DNA of 64,000 nucleotides from Elymus sibiricus (GCA_039707655.1 CM077668.1:67907086-67971085), one strand, 5' to 3'; counted from the first letter of the stretch, positions 24,626-40,635 are shown. Numbers and translations: made by a program. Notes: generated by a model not told the origin, from the sequence alone.

Positions 24626-25160
24626 CTTCGCAGTTGGGATGCTCTATGTTTTGTTTAGTTATGACTAAGCTTATAGCCACTTGCACTCACGAACTAAGAT
24701 CGTAGGAGCAACAACATCGGATTGTGTGGCATGTTCTATGTTTTGTTCAGTTAGGACACTACTTAATCACTTGCACTCATGGACTAGGATCATGGCAGTA
24801 ACACCACCGGCCAGATCACGTGGAATCTTCTATGTTTTGTTTAGTTAGGACTAAACTTAACCTCTTCCACTCATGGACTAAGATTGTGACAGCAACACCA
24901 CAGGATTGTGTGGCATGTTCTATATTTTGTTTAGTTAGAACTAAGCTTAACACTTGCACTCATGGACTAGGAACGTGGCACAAACAGCATGGAATCGTGT
25001 GGCATGCTCTATGCTTTGTTTAGTTACGATAAACTTAACCACCTGCACTCATGGTCTAAGATCATGACAGCAATGACACCGGATCGTGTGGCATGTTCTA
25101 TGTTTCGTTTAGTTAGGACTAAGCTTAACCACTTGCACTCATGGACTAAGATACCTAAAT
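24626..25160 (+). repeat. tandem repeat of about 91 bp, about six copies
   Basis: Each unit contains TTCTATGTTTTGTTTAGTTA, CTTGCACTCATGGACTA and GTGTGGCATG, with 10-20 percent divergence. Copies start near 24642, 24728, 24827, 24919, 25009 and 25098. Another one to two copies lie at 25495-25640, after an unrelated AT-rich block at 25152-25490. Confidence 0.85.
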
Positions 25161-25494
25161 AGTTGATTCCTCTATTTTTATTATCTAACATGCACACATG
25201 CCGCCTCATCAAAGGTCAACCACAATATGCATATAAAAACCATTATTAGTTAGTCACAACTACTTCTATTTATGTCAACATGCATTCATCATACCTCACC
25301 ATAAAATGCCACCTCAGCATGTATGGGAATTATTTTCCATTATTATGCTACTTATATTTAATAAATATTTTTCCACTATATAATAATTAAATATGATATA
25401 TAATATGTATTTTTAGTTTAATCCAAATATTCATGTTTCATAAAAGCAAATCTCATTGATATACATTACAATTGATTCTCACAACAACGCACAT
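25152..25494. other. AT-rich block interrupting the 91-bp array
   Basis: It is strongly A+T-rich with no ORF. It separates copies of the 91-bp repeat, so it probably inserted into the array, but I could not identify terminal repeats or a target duplication. Confidence 0.35.
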
Positions 25495-25640
25495 GGTATC
25501 ATCTTGTTGACTACGATCGTGACAGCAACATCACCGGATCATGTGGCATGCTCTATGTTTTGCTTAGTTAGCATTAAACTTAAGCACTTGCGGTCATTGA
25601 CTAAAATCATGGCAGCAACACCACCTGATCGTGGCAAGAA
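25495..25640 (+). repeat. further copies of the 91-bp repeat
   Basis: GTGACAGCAACATCACCGG, ATGTGGCATGCTCTATGTTT and a partial next unit match the array at 24626-25160. Confidence 0.75.
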
Positions 25641-25756
25641 TTAAGAAACTGCTGAACGACATTGTGAAATATCCACATGGGGTAGGCTTTAATCTCAACC
25701 ATTGATTTGCTTCGGGAGTTGTAAATTTTTTGTAAGGATGTTGTACAAAAGTACAT

Positions 25757-26090
25757 CTTTTTTAACACAGTACAGACGCAGACGCTCATACATATGCACA
25801 TACATCCACCCCTATGAACGCTCACACACCCTACCCCAATGAGCATCTTCAAGAGAGACTGAGCTGGTAAATCATCTTGAGATTGACTAATTTTACCACA
25901 GGCGCCTCCGTAGTCAACGAGAACGTCTCCTCCCACTGAACTAACATCGCCGAAAAGTCTGAAATAAATCCGAAAAAATACGAGCACCAGTCCGAAGTCT
26001 GAGACTTGAACGCTGGTGGGCTGGTTCCACCACAAAGATCCAAAATATCTGAGCTAGGCTCGGTTCGCCACGCCTCTTCTACATAAACGT
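25757..26090 (-). mobile_element. dispersed SINE/LINE-type repeat
   Basis: It starts with a short poly(T) on the plus strand (TTTTTTAACACAGTACAGAC), so the element would lie on the minus strand with an A-rich tail. It contains the ACGCTCATACATATGCACAT and GAACGTCTCCTCCCACTGAA blocks found dispersed in Triticeae DNA. Near its far end, minus-strand GCGTTCAAGTC resembles a tRNA-derived B box. The class is inferred, and no target duplication was identified. Confidence 0.4.
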
Positions 26091-26392
26091 GTGTGATGGT
26101 ATTTATTGTGTTATTTTCATTGAAACTTAAAAAACTGTTACTACAATTTGAGAGCTGTAAATAAAATAACACAAGAATTAATATTTTCTTTGTAGAATAC
26201 TTTCTGATAAAATTGAAGTGTGCCAATGCTGGATCGGGGCCAGAAACTCGGATCTGACATGCTTGTTACAATTAGCTCTCCTCTCTTTTTAATACGATCC
26301 AAGAGCTACCTCCATCCATGGTACATATCTGGGTCGATTAAATTGTATGCATGATTGAAGCCTCATTGCATGTGATGCATGTGCACAAGCAT

Positions 26393-26463
<71 letters not shown>
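26393..26463. repeat. (CT)n(CA)n microsatellite
   Basis: About 24 CT units are followed by about 10 CA units, roughly 100 bp upstream of the TATA box of the protease gene. Confidence 0.95.
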
Positions 26464-26563
26464 CCCTCCGTTGTAGAGTCTGAGCCGAGCTGGACCAGCG
26501 GGGCAGCACGTTCGCCATGCCCTCATGCATGTTACTTCTTTCATACAGCTGATTTAGTTAGGC

Positions 26564-26571
26564 TATAAAAG
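26564..26571 (+). promoter_or_regulatory. TATA box of the cysteine protease gene
   Basis: TATAAAAG lies 65 bp upstream of the ATG at 26629, so transcription probably starts near 26595. The spacing suits a short 5' UTR. The (CT)n(CA)n tract lies just upstream. Confidence 0.6.
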
Positions 26572-27190
26572 CAACACAACCTAGCTGAGCATGAGCGGCA
26601 TCCAATCACCCCAACACATTAGCGTCAAATGACTAGTCACACAATCATGTTCTCCACGTCTAGGTGTTCTTCATTAGCGCTATGTGTGCTACTTGCCACC
26701 AGCTGCCTCATGCTAGCCGGCTGCTCTTCTTCTGAGCCGTTGCCGACAAGCGATGGTCTTCCCCGTGAGCGCTCCGACATCGGCACCAACGGCCACCATG
26801 ATCTGATGATGGGCCGTTTCCACGTGTGGATGGCGGCGCAGAACAGATCCTACTCCACCTCCGATGAGAAGGCTCGCCGGTTTGAGGTATACAGGAGCAA
26901 CATGAGGTACATTGAGACTGTGAATGCCGGTGCCACCACCTCTGGGCTCACGTACGAGCTTGGGGAGGGTCCCTTCACCGATCTTACAGATGAAGAGTTC
27001 ATGGCGCTTTATACCGGGCAGATTCCGGAGGATGACGAGCAGATTATCACCACCCATGTTGGCCCTGTCAATGGGGCGGCCACATATGAGGGTGTCACCG
27101 TGTACGCTAACTTCTCGGCCAGGGTACCGAGTAGCGTGGACTGGAGGAAGAGAGGCGCCGTCACCCTGGTTAAAAACCAAGGGAAATGTG

Positions 27191-30068
<2,878 letters not shown>

Positions 30069-30565
30069 ACGGCGGTTGCGATGGTGGCCGGGCAAGCAGA
30101 GCTTTCCAGTGGATCGAACAGAATGGAGGGATCACCGCCACATCCTCCTACGGATACAAGGCAGCGACTGGTCGGTGCAGGACGAACCGTAAGCCGGCCG
30201 CAAAGATCACTTGCTCCAGGAAAGTCGAGAGCAACAGCGAGGTGTCGCTGAGGAACGCCGTGGCTAACCGACCTATAGCCGTTTCCATCGCGTCAAGTGG
30301 CAGCCACTTCCACCACTACAAGGGAGGCATCTTCAACGGGCCATGTAGTACCACTAAGCTGACCCATGCCGTCACCGTGGTAGGCAATGGGCGACAGGCA
30401 CAAGATGGAGCCAAGTACTGGATTATGAAGAACTCGTGGGGGGCGACATGGGGCGACAAAGGTTACATGCTAATGAAGAGGGGCACAACGAATCCATCAG
30501 GGCAGTGTGGCATTGCGACACGCCCAGTCTTTCCCCTCATGAAAGTAAGAGCATCGACTGATTAA

Positions 30566-31323
30566 TATGCACAAAGTTTGTAATATTGGCCTGCAAGTGC
30601 AAAGTGCCTATACGTATGTTGCATATATTTGCCAGTATATGTCTAGGCGTGTAATCCGTTTTAGAAGTGAAGGATCTGTACGAACTTTGTAAGTTATGTT
30701 TATTTGGTTTCAATGTAAGGTGTTAACTTATTGGTAGCACTATCATGCACATCACGTCATGTGCTTAGTTTATCTACCTACTTCCATCCTCTATATAAAA
30801 TGGAACGTATTGCTGTGGGTCAAACGAGTGGTAAACCTTTGTCTACACAGGAACAAAATATCTATAAATCATGAGGGGAAACAATGAATTAAAAAACTAT
30901 TCCCACATCCCTAAAAAAATCCACAACAATAAGAATGCAGTTTTTTTATGCCAAATAACTCGACAATCACTGTATGTCGCCCCGCTTACCATGCACGGAG
31001 CCATCGCCCCTGAGATCAATGACATGACCCGGCCCAATTATTGCAGGGGAATAAAATGGGATCAATGGCAGATCACAATTGATGCACTACTGCAGGAATG
31101 CCTCCGCGCAGCCACTGACCTCCCGGCGGAGGATTATCTAACTTGATGTTATGAGATGAAGTAGCGTACATCTGTACTCAACTGAATTTAAGAAGAGCAC
31201 ACACATTTTTTTTTCATTTAGCATATAACTATGTACTTCACATGAAACATTTGAAGTAAGCTTGCAAAACAATAGCATTCATCAGATTTGAATTAAAAGA
31301 ACAAAAAATGTAATAATGTACTG
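30566..31323. other. 3' flank of the protease gene, otherwise unassigned
   Basis: The first 200-300 bp after the TAA (30563-30565) probably form the 3' UTR and contain AATAAA-like A/T-rich stretches but no single convincing signal. A 91-codon open frame at 30871-31146 has no recognisable motif. No transposon ends were seen. Confidence 0.4.
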
Positions 31324-31328
31324 ATACA

Positions 31329-34300
31329 TGTTGGGTTCTACGGTAGGGTTCGTGGACTGCAAATTAAAATTTTCTTACCCGCAGAACTTCCAGGAACATG
31401 CTAACAGAGATGGATCACACATCATTACCACTAGACGCGTAGTGCCGTGTAGCAGAAATAGAGTTGCGGTAGTACGTCTTCAGAGTCGTCGTTGATCTCC
31501 CCCGAACAGCCGGTCGTGGATCCCACGAACAGGTTCACCGTAGTGGCGCAAGTGCATCACCTCTAATGGTATCCGCGCGTTGTGACACCCCGGCTCAGAG
31601 GTCCGGTTTACCCTGTGTTCCCAACCCAGAGATCATGTCTTCTGGAAACACAGAACAACTTGGAACAGAACAGAACTGATCTTTATTAATATTATACAAG
31701 TACAAGCTTGGATATTACATAAGGCAGTGAGGTCAGGAGCACTACTCGTGCTATGATAGTATCTACATTATTTATGAAACATCTCAAGGCCTCATTGCTA
31801 GTAGAAAGACTACAGCGTAGCGGAACATCGGGTGGGACACTCCATCCCATATGGACACTGCTGGGACACGACCTAGTTAGCGTAGCACGAACCATCGGGA
31901 TCTCCATCCTCAGCTTCTCCTGCATCTGGCATGATACGCCAGGAGAGTACTTGGAATATACTCGCAAGCTCACAACAACCAAAACAGTGCAGCAAATAAC
32001 AGCATGGCAGTGACTAAGTTTAATGCTTTAGGGTGCTCACTTACTGTTACCAACTTACTCTCTTCCGGGTCCACACATGATCCCCGGAGCACTCGTGACT
32101 CATCGGTCACCTCTGAGCTTAAGACAAGTTCTTCCATCATTATTATTACGGTTGACCACACAGTGTGACCTAGTGCGGACTGTGTCCAATACCGTGGACG
32201 CGGCTATTCGAATAGATTCTTACACTCTGCAGAGGTTGCGCATTTTACCCACACCATGGACATTCATCCAACGAAACTTGCCTAACCAGTGACCCTTCTA
32301 TCGTACCACCGATAATCATCCCCCGTCCAAGTCATGCCCTGGGTGGCCCCGGTGTCACTCCTAGCACCTGCCACCATTGTGGCCAACTAAACTGTCCCAA
32401 ACGGGGACGCCGGCAAATAACTCAACTTGGGCTCACGAGGTTATCGTCGTCTACCTGATCAGGGCAGCACGCACGCATAACCTCCCATCTTTGGTGGTAC
32501 CGGTAAAAGAGCACGCGGTTAGACCAAGTCAAGGCCGTCCCATTCCGGCAGATGTGGCTGCACGGGTAAGTCCGGGTCGGTGGCACTTGATCAACCATCA
32601 ATTGATATTCAACATGTAAAGTTACTTGTCATATTAGCTATGTTAAATAAATGAACTAACATGGCAGGGTTCATGCAATATATCAAACAATATGGAATAT
32701 GGCATACTCAAATTGAATTAAGTGCAAAATAATCCATTATAAAGCCAATACTATTGCAATGCCTTATGCAATGGATGATGTGGCTTGCCTTGCTCAAGTG
32801 GGGTGCTAGCAAACTCCTGATCTTCAACACCAAAGTAATTTCCTTCTGAAAATATTTTTAAATAGCAAAAGAAAATGTCACATAAAGCATTTTTAGTTGC
32901 CAAAAATTCTGTGCACATTGAAAAAATACCAAATGGCCAGAAAATAGAGGGGCTCAATACAAAACTGTTGCAAAAAGAATCAATTCAATTGGACTTGTGG
33001 TTTAAAAGAAATGACTGGTCAAAGTTTCTGGTCAAACTGGAATTTAAAACAGAAACTAGAAAATCCCTGGGAGGGCCACGTCGAAGGCGTAAAATGTCAG
33101 GGCGCCTCCACTTACGTACCGCTTCGGTGCGAGCTGGGCCACTGACAGGTGGGACCCGGCTGTCATATTTAAAAGAAAAAGGAGGGGAACAGTAGGAGGG
33201 CGGCTCAGCGACGGCGATCACTGGCGATAGCGACGGCGGCGAGCTCGGGAGATGGCGGGGATGGATCGAGCACTCGACGGCAAGTCTCCCCGTACCCGTG
33301 GCTTGGCGGGAGGTGGCCTGACGGTGTCGCCCCCTTCCTCTCCGGCGGCGGTTGCTTTCGGTGGTCATCGGGAACGGCGACTTCGGCAGCGCTACGGCTA
33401 GGGAAGGGGTCAGGGAAGGCCACGGAAGTGCACTGAGCTCGAATGTGTGGTCGGGAAGGGCTGGGGTGGGGTGGAGCTAGCTGGAGCGGAGTGGGGTTTG
33501 TGCAGCAGAGGTTCGGCCGGAGTCGAGGGAGACGAGCTCCCGGCTCTCAACGGAGCGCTCTGGAGGCGATTGGGAGGGGGAGGAGTGGAGTGGTGAAGTG
33601 GGGAGAGGCCGGGCATGGCCTTTTATAGGCGGGCGGAGGCTTCTGGAGCCGAGTGGCGCCGCGGACACGTCGCCGGAGCAAGGACGGCGAGGTGGCCGTC
33701 GCGGAGCGGGGCGAAGTGATGGAGGAGGTCAGGGGAGTAAATGGACGCGACGGCTCCGCGGGGAGAAGACGACAGCCAGCTCACCCACTGTGGCCGCACG
33801 GGCGCAACAGTGGCGGCGTGCTGTGGTGGCCGGCGAGGGTATTTCCGGCGAGGGGAAGACTCCAGAGCGGCTACGTGGACGGTGGAGAGGGCGTCGGCGC
33901 GCGGGGACAAGGTACGGCCACGCGGTCGTCGCACTCCGACGCGACCCGTGCCTGACGGTGCCCAGAGCGCGCGTTTGGCAGTGCTGGCCGCGTGGTCACT
34001 GCGTGCATTGGTGCACACGGTGCGCGCTGGCCTGCCAAACCGTGTCTGGTGCGTCGACCCTAGGCCACGTAGTCTCCCTGTGCCACTGGTTCGACCAGAT
34101 TCATCCTGAGCTGAGTGGTAGCATCAAGAATAGTTTCTGGTCAGAAACTTGGGAGAGATCTAGAGAAGAGATGAGTTGTGCTCCAAGCCAAATGAGCTAT
34201 CTGGAGTGTTCTGGGTAGGAAGGAGTACATACTGGGAAAAGTTGAGCAACTTTCATCAAGTTTTGAACATGGTTCATGTGTAAACCATATTTTTGTCCAG

Positions 34301-36164
34301 AAACTTGATGAGGTTGTTGCACTCACATAGGTTGGCTCCTGATGATTAAATTTGGTGTGTGGGGGTTATTTGGTGGTGGAAAGATGCTATAAAAATTTCA
34401 GAGCCAATGGCCACTTCTAGCTGGTACTTCCTTCACAAAGGTCTAAAATGACCAGAAGCTTGTCAGAATATTCTTGCTAGAAAATTGAACTGGACTAGGA
34501 GATATTTTTGGATATTGTAGGAAGATATGGCTCCTAGTATCTCAGGGATTTATTTGGGAATTTTCTTAGTCATGGAAATATAGGTTGCTTCACAAAGGGT
34601 CAATCCTGTCTAGAATGTAAAAGGAATATTCTGGACAAAATTTTGTACTGGACAAGGAAATATTTTTGGAGATTGTGGGAGTAGATGATGTCAAGAAGAT
34701 GTGGTATTAATTTGGGAATTTTTTGACCAGCAAAACTATAGGTTGCTTCACAACCCATAGTGAAGATAGGCATTTCCAAAGGGATAAATGAATTGTCCTG
34801 AGAGAATAAAAATTAGGGTTTGATCCAGCAGGGTTTTAGAGAGATTATGGGAGCCTTAGCACACTTGGGAAAAGCAATGGAAGTGTGCTCAAGTCCAAAG
34901 TCCAAAGAATTGACTCCAAAACCAACAAATGGCAAATAAACCAGAAAAGTTTTGAAAAAAAAAGTTTGAAAAAAAAATTAGGGTCTCATACGCGTGCAGG
35001 AAGGAACACCGTGCGGTGGACTGCTAAGTCCGATCGCAAGGCCGGCGGCTCATGGAGGTGGCTAGTTGCAACACATGCAAAGCCCTAATGACAAACGCGA
35101 AAGTGATCAACTGAATATGTCTGTCGTACCTCCACTATATATAGGCATCCATCGCGGGCTTAACACATGGGCCCCGCATGGATCCTAAAGCCCATAAGTC
35201 AACTCGGCCGAGATTCTAGTACAGCTCGGATCAGATCCGACATGTGTCCTCGGATCTGACCTCATCGGTGCCTTCCCTTAAGCGCGCAACCCCTTAGGTT
35301 CAAGTCGGCTTGGCTGCAAGTTGGATCACATCCGACCTGCTCGGTTGGTAGCGGCCTCTAGCAAAGCATGCCGACCAGCAAGCAGACTATGAAGCTGGTT
35401 GGCGAACCTGTACGTCATACTTTCCGTTCACTTTGCCACACAATATATATCATCGGGCTCAAGGCGATGTGGTCATCCCTGTTGCAGCCTGACATCTTTC
35501 TCGTTCCAGTGAATCCGATTAACACCTCGGATTATCTCATAATCCTCGTCGCATGGCCATGCTTATCCAGGTCAGATCACACGAGGGGCCTAGAGTATAT
35601 TTGTGTTTCCAGTTCGGAGGGGAAATCCCATCTTTCTTGACCATGTCTCGCAGCATGGGTTTGGACAAGCCCGAAACCTACCTTTGTAACTACCCGGTTA
35701 CGGAGTAGTGTTTGGTTGGCCCAAAGCAAGTCGGTCACCATCCCGAGCACATGCGTCAGCTCAGGTCTGAGGACACAAAATGTATGTGTACTAGAGACTT
35801 ACAAATGATCTATCACTGCGTCTCATAGTTGGGTCTGTCCAACTCGATATTCACTCGAGCTCAGATCCGGTCACCTGTATCCTACCTCGGATCCAACCAG
35901 ATTCATGCAGTTCGGCAGCATCACATGCTCCATGGCTAGTGAGGTAAAGCCATCAACCACAATGCATGCTAGTCTAGTCCAATGTGTGCCCACACAACAC
36001 TTATGACCAGGGACCATTTAGAATGTATCATACAACACAAGATCTCACAGACAAGTCATGTAATTGCCGACAAGCGTCATTGATAACATCCGAGGACTAC
36101 ATTGGTTCATAAACACATCGGAAATATCATCATACATTATTGCCTCTACGGCATACCTCCAACA
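31329..36164 (-). mobile_element. solo Copia LTR, split by unit C
   Basis: The plus strand starts TGTTGGGTTCTACGG and ends GCATACCTCCAACA; the minus strand therefore starts TGTTGGAGGTATGCCGTAGA, typical of Triticeae Copia LTRs. Perfect ATACA duplications flank it (31324-31328 and 36165-36169). Without unit C and its extra CGCGT copy it is 1421 bp, with no internal region, so it is a solo LTR. Confidence 0.8.
31581..34990 (-). mobile_element. solo LTR C (3.4 kb), same lineage as A
   Basis: It starts TGTGACACCCCGG and ends AGGGTCTCATA, a two-mismatch version of the expected GGGTGTCACA. Perfect CGCGT duplications flank it (31576-31580 and 34991-34995). The minus-strand TATA box is TATAAAA (33621-33627). 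Its length of 3410 bp is close to unit A (3394 bp), and both share the CTTCTCCTGCATCTGGCAT block. There is no coding region or second LTR. Confidence 0.75.
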
Positions 36165-36270
36165 ATACAGATTAAACAAAGATGTTTCACAATGTTGTAA
36201 TAAAAATAATACATATGATTCTCCGACTAAAAAGATGCTTCACATTGATTTTCTATGTGGAATCAATAAG

Positions 36271-37827
36271 TGATACATCTCCAACGTATCTATAATTTTT
36301 GATTGTTCCATGCTATTATAGTATCAATCTTGGATGTTTTTATATGCAATTGTATGCAATTATATATCATTTTTTGGGACTAACCTATTAACCCAGTGCC
36401 TAGTGCCAGTTGCTGTTTTCTGCTTGTTTTTGGCTTTTCAGAGAAACAGTACCAAATGAAGTCCAAATGCCACGAAACTTTTTGGAGATTTTTTTCTGGA
36501 AAAAATAAACCTGGGAAGCTTTGGGAGGAGGCCAGAAGCCTCACAGAGGCTTCACAAGGCACCAGGGCGCGCCCCAGGGGGGCGTCGTGCTGCCTTGTGG
36601 GGCCCACGTGACTCCGTTTGACTTAATTCCACTTCTATAAATTCACAAATATTGGGAAACCCCCAGGTAGCCAGAAGAAAAAACCTTTCCGCCGTCGCAA
36701 GCCTCTGTTCTTCCGCGATCCCATCTGGAGGCCTTTTCCAGTACTCTGCCGGAGGGGGAATCGATCACGGAGGGCTTCTACATCAACCTTGCTGACCTTC
36801 CGATGATGTGTGAGTAGTTAACCACAGACCTACGGGTCCATAGCTAGTAGCTAGATGGCTTCTTCTCTCTCTTTTATCTTCAATACAATGTTCTCCTCGA
36901 TGTTCTTGGAGTTCTATCCGATGTAATCTTCTTTTGCGGTGTGTTTGTTGGGATCCAATGAATTGTGAGTTTATGATCAGATTATTCATGCGAAATATTT
37001 GAGTCATCTCTGAACTCTTTTATGCATGATTGTTATAGCTTTGTATTTCTCTCCGATCTATCGGTTTAGTTTGGCCTACTAGATTGATTTATCTTGCAAT
37101 GGGAGAGGTGCTTTGTGATGGGTTCAATCTTGCGGTGCTCAATCCCAGTGACAGAAAGGGACATGACACGTATTTGTATTGTTGCCATTAAGGATAAAAA
37201 TATGGGGTTTATTCATATTGCTTGAATTTGCTTCTCTACATCATGTCATCTTATTTAAGGCGTTACTCTGTTTCATACTTAATACCCTAGATGCATGCTG
37301 GATAGCGGTCGATGGGTGGAGTAATAGTAGTAGATGCAGGCAGGAGTCGGTCTACTTGTCTTGGACGTGATACCTATATACATGATCATTGTCATGAATC
37401 CGTCATAATTATTTGCTTTTCTATCAATTGCCCAACAGTAATTTGTTTACCCACCTTATGTTTATGTGCTCAAGAGAGAAGCCTCTAGTGAAAACTATGG
37501 TCCCCCCGTCTATCTTAATTATATTAAAAAACCCAAAAATACCTTGCTGCAATTTATTTACTTTTATTTTTATTAGTATTTCAGTTTAGCTATTTACCTC
37601 TATAAGATTTAATCCTTTCAAGTAACCGCTAAGGGGATTGACAACCCTCTTATTTGCGTTGGGTGCAAATGTTTGCTCTTGTGTGTGCAGGTGCGTTTAA
37701 CGGAATTTTGCTTGGTTCTCCTACTAGATTGATAACCTTGGTTCTTAACTAAGGGAAATACTTATCTCTACTGTACTGCATCATCCTCTCCTCTTCGGGG
37801 AAATACCAACGCAGACTACAAGTCGCA
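36271..37827 (+). mobile_element. 5' LTR of G2
   Basis: It runs from TGATACATCTCCAACG to CTACAAGTCGCA. It is 10 bp longer than the 3' LTR, mainly through a tandem copy of TATGCAATTG near 36345. CTTCTATAAATTC (36631-36643) contains a TATA-like motif. Confidence 0.85.
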
Positions 37828-37838
37828 GGAAGAATTTC

Positions 37839-37854
37839 TGGCGCCGTTGCCGGG
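37839..37854 (+). promoter_or_regulatory. primer binding site of G2 (tRNA-Asp type)
   Basis: TGGCGCCGTTGCCGGG, 11 bp after the LTR, complements the 3' end of plant tRNA-Asp. It is the same site as in G1. Confidence 0.85.
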
Positions 37855-38020
37855 AAGACATCATCAAAATTACCAAGTACCTTCACACAAATTATCATTC
37901 ACTTGCATTTACTTTATTTGTTTTTTATTTGCATTTGCCTCTCGTTTTCATCTCCCCCACTTCTAATTTTTTTTTACAAAAACACAAAAATATTTTTATT
38001 TGCTTGCTTGCTTTGTCACG

Positions 38021-39350
38021 ATGTCTCAAGAAAATACAAAATTGTGTGACTTTTCCAATACTAATAATGATGATTTTATTAGTACTCCTATTGCTCCTCC
38101 CACCACTAGTGCGGAGTCATGTGACATTAATGTTGCCTTGCTTAATCTTGTTATGAAAGAACAATTTTCTGGTAGTCCTAATGAAGATGCTGCATCCCAT
38201 CTAAATACTTTCGTTGAACTTTGTGATATGCAAAAGAAGAAAGATGTGGATAATGATATTGTCAAATTAAAATTATTTCCGTTCTCACTACGAGATCGTG
38301 CTAAAACTTGGTTTTCATCCTTGCCAAGAAATAGTATTGATTCTTGGGATAAGTGTAAGGATGCTTTTATTACTAAGTATTTTCCTCCCGCTAAGATTAT
38401 TTCTTTAAGAAATCAAATTATGAATTTTAAGCAACTTGAGCATGAGCATGTTGCCCAATCTTGGGAGAGAATGAAATTAATGATAAGAAATTGCCCAACT
38501 CATGGTTTGAATTTATGGATGATCATACAAAAATTGTATGCGGGACTAAACTTTGTCTCTAGAAATTTGCTAGACTCTGCCGCAGGTGGCACTTTTATGG
38601 AAATTACATTGGGAGAAGCTACAAAACTTCTTGATAATATTATGGCAAATTATTCTCAATGGCATACTGAATGAACTCCAACTGGTAAGAAGGTAAATTC
38701 TGTTGAAGAAATCAATACTTTGAGTGATAAGATGGATGCTTTATTGAAATTGGTTGCTAGTAAAAATGCTCATATTGATCCTAATGATGTGCCATTATCC
38801 ACTTTGATTGAGCAAAATAATGATGCTATTAATGTGAATTTTGTCTCTAGAAATAATTTCAACAACAATGCTTATAGGGGTAATTTCAATGCTAGACCGT
38901 TTCCTGGAAATTCCCCTAATAATTATGGCAATCCTTATGGTAATTCTTATAATAATAATAATAGGATGCCCTCTAAACTTGAAAGTAATATTAAAGAATT
39001 TATTAGTTCTCAAACGAATTTCAATACTATGATAGAGGAAAAATTGAATAAAGTTGATGAGTTGGCTAGGAACATGGATAGAATTTCTCATGGTGTGGAA
39101 AATCTCAAAACTAAAATTTTGCCATCTAAGCATGATATAAATGAGTCTACTAAAATTTTGCCATCTAAGCAAGAAAGGACCGCTAGGTTGAGAGCTAAGC
39201 GAGAATTTCTAGAAAAGCGATTCCACCCGGTTTCTATCGTAGTAATGATGAAGATATTAAAATGATTGGTGTCACTCCTATTGAATCATTATTTAGTAAC
39301 ATAAAACTTGATGTAAAAGGGACTAAATAAGAGTCAACTTTAGATAGAAG
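38021..39350 (+). pseudogene. Gypsy gag of G2 with nonsense mutation
   Basis: From MSQENTKLC (38021) the frame encodes a Retrotrans_gag domain (AASHLNTFVELCDMQKK, FPFSLRDRAKTWFSSLP, AQSWERMKLMIRNCP). A TGA at 38672-38674 lies where related copies have TGG, and the same frame stays open to about 39230 through an N-rich segment and two copies of the TKILPSK motif. A frame change then leads into degenerate sequence ending with TAA near 39330. The upstream in-frame ATG at 38000 is less likely as the start. Confidence 0.8.
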
Positions 39351-39363
39351 GAGTCCCACTTGC

Positions 39364-40096
39364 TTGGAGGGTGATAATCTTGATCATAAAAATGAAAAAA
39401 ATGGGTTTGGAGAGATTAAAACTTTAAATAATAATGCACCCACTACTTTGGATTACAAGGACTTTAATTATGATAGTGTTTCTTTAATTGAGTGTATTTC
39501 CTTGTTGCAATCCATGATTAATTCACCAAATGCATATGAACAAAATAAAGCTTTCACTAAACATATTGTAGAAGCCATGATGAAAGCACATGAAGAAAAA
39601 CTTGAGTTGGAAGTATCAATTCCTAGAAAATTACAAGATGAATGAGAACCCACTATTAAAGTAAAAAATTAAAGATTATGAATGTAATGCTCTTTGTGAT
39701 CTTGGTGCTAGCGTTTCCACTATACCAAAGTCTTTGTGTGATGTGCTAGGTCTCACCGACTTAGATCATTGTTCTCTTAATTTGTATCTTGCGGATTCCA
39801 CTATTAAAAAACCATTGGGTAGAATAAATGATGTGCTTATTCTTGCAAATAGAAATTATGTTCCTGTGGACTTTATTGTTCTTGACATTGAATGCAATCC
39901 TTCTTGCCCCATAATACTTGGTAGACCTTTTCTTCGAACTATTGGTGCTATTATTGATATGAAAGAAGGTAATATAAGATTTCGATTTCCACTAAAGAAA
40001 GGGATGAAACACTTCCCTAGGAAGAGAATTAAAGCACCTTATGAATCCATTATGAGGGCCACTTATGGAATTAACTTGAAGGATGACAACACTTGA
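39364..40096 (+). pseudogene. Gypsy protease region of G2, decayed
   Basis: A 93-codon open piece (39364-39645) carries a helical linker. After stops and a frame change near 39650-39730, a second piece (39734-40096) encodes the C-terminal half of a retropepsin-like domain (GRPFLRTIGAIID). The catalytic region around 39690-39725 reads CDLGASVST in another frame. The sequence then enters the conserved non-coding AGCGCTTGTTGGGAGGCAAC block at 40130-40155. Confidence 0.75.
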
Positions 40097-40635
40097 AACT
40101 ATGCATTATGCCTAGCTAGGGGCATAAAACAATAGCGCTTGTTGGGAGGCAACCCAATGAATAAAATAAATTTTTTCTTTTACCTACTATTTTTGTGGGT
40201 TTGCATGATTATAGCTTCTGTTATGATTATGTTTTTATGTTTTAATTAGTGTTTGTGCCAAGTAATGCCTTTGGGATGATTTGGAAGATAGTATAAGTGA
40301 TGCTGTTTGGAAAACAGAAAATTTTGCGTCCAATGCTGGAATTTTAGTTATGTACTGGAGCGTCAGAAAAATCTGAAATATTTACACAGTATTGGTATAT
40401 GAATTTCCCACGTTGTCCTAAATTTTCAGAATTTTTGGAGTTACAGAAGTATGGATTTTAAATATATATTTACAGACTATTCTGTTTTAGACAGATTCTG
40501 TTTTTGTTGCATAGTTTGCTTATTTTGATGAATCTATGGATCATATCGGGGGGGGGGGGTATGAGTCATGGAGAAGTTGGAGAACAGTAGCATTATGCCA
40601 ATATTAAATATGAATCAATTTACTACAGTACCTAA

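Noticed and set aside
30871..31146. 91-codon frame downstream of the protease gene
   Set aside because: No recognisable domain, no promoter or splice context, and length within chance expectation.
33598..34218. 206-codon open frame
   Set aside because: It falls in the G+C-rich transcribed-like part of solo LTR C and is one of several overlapping open frames on both strands.
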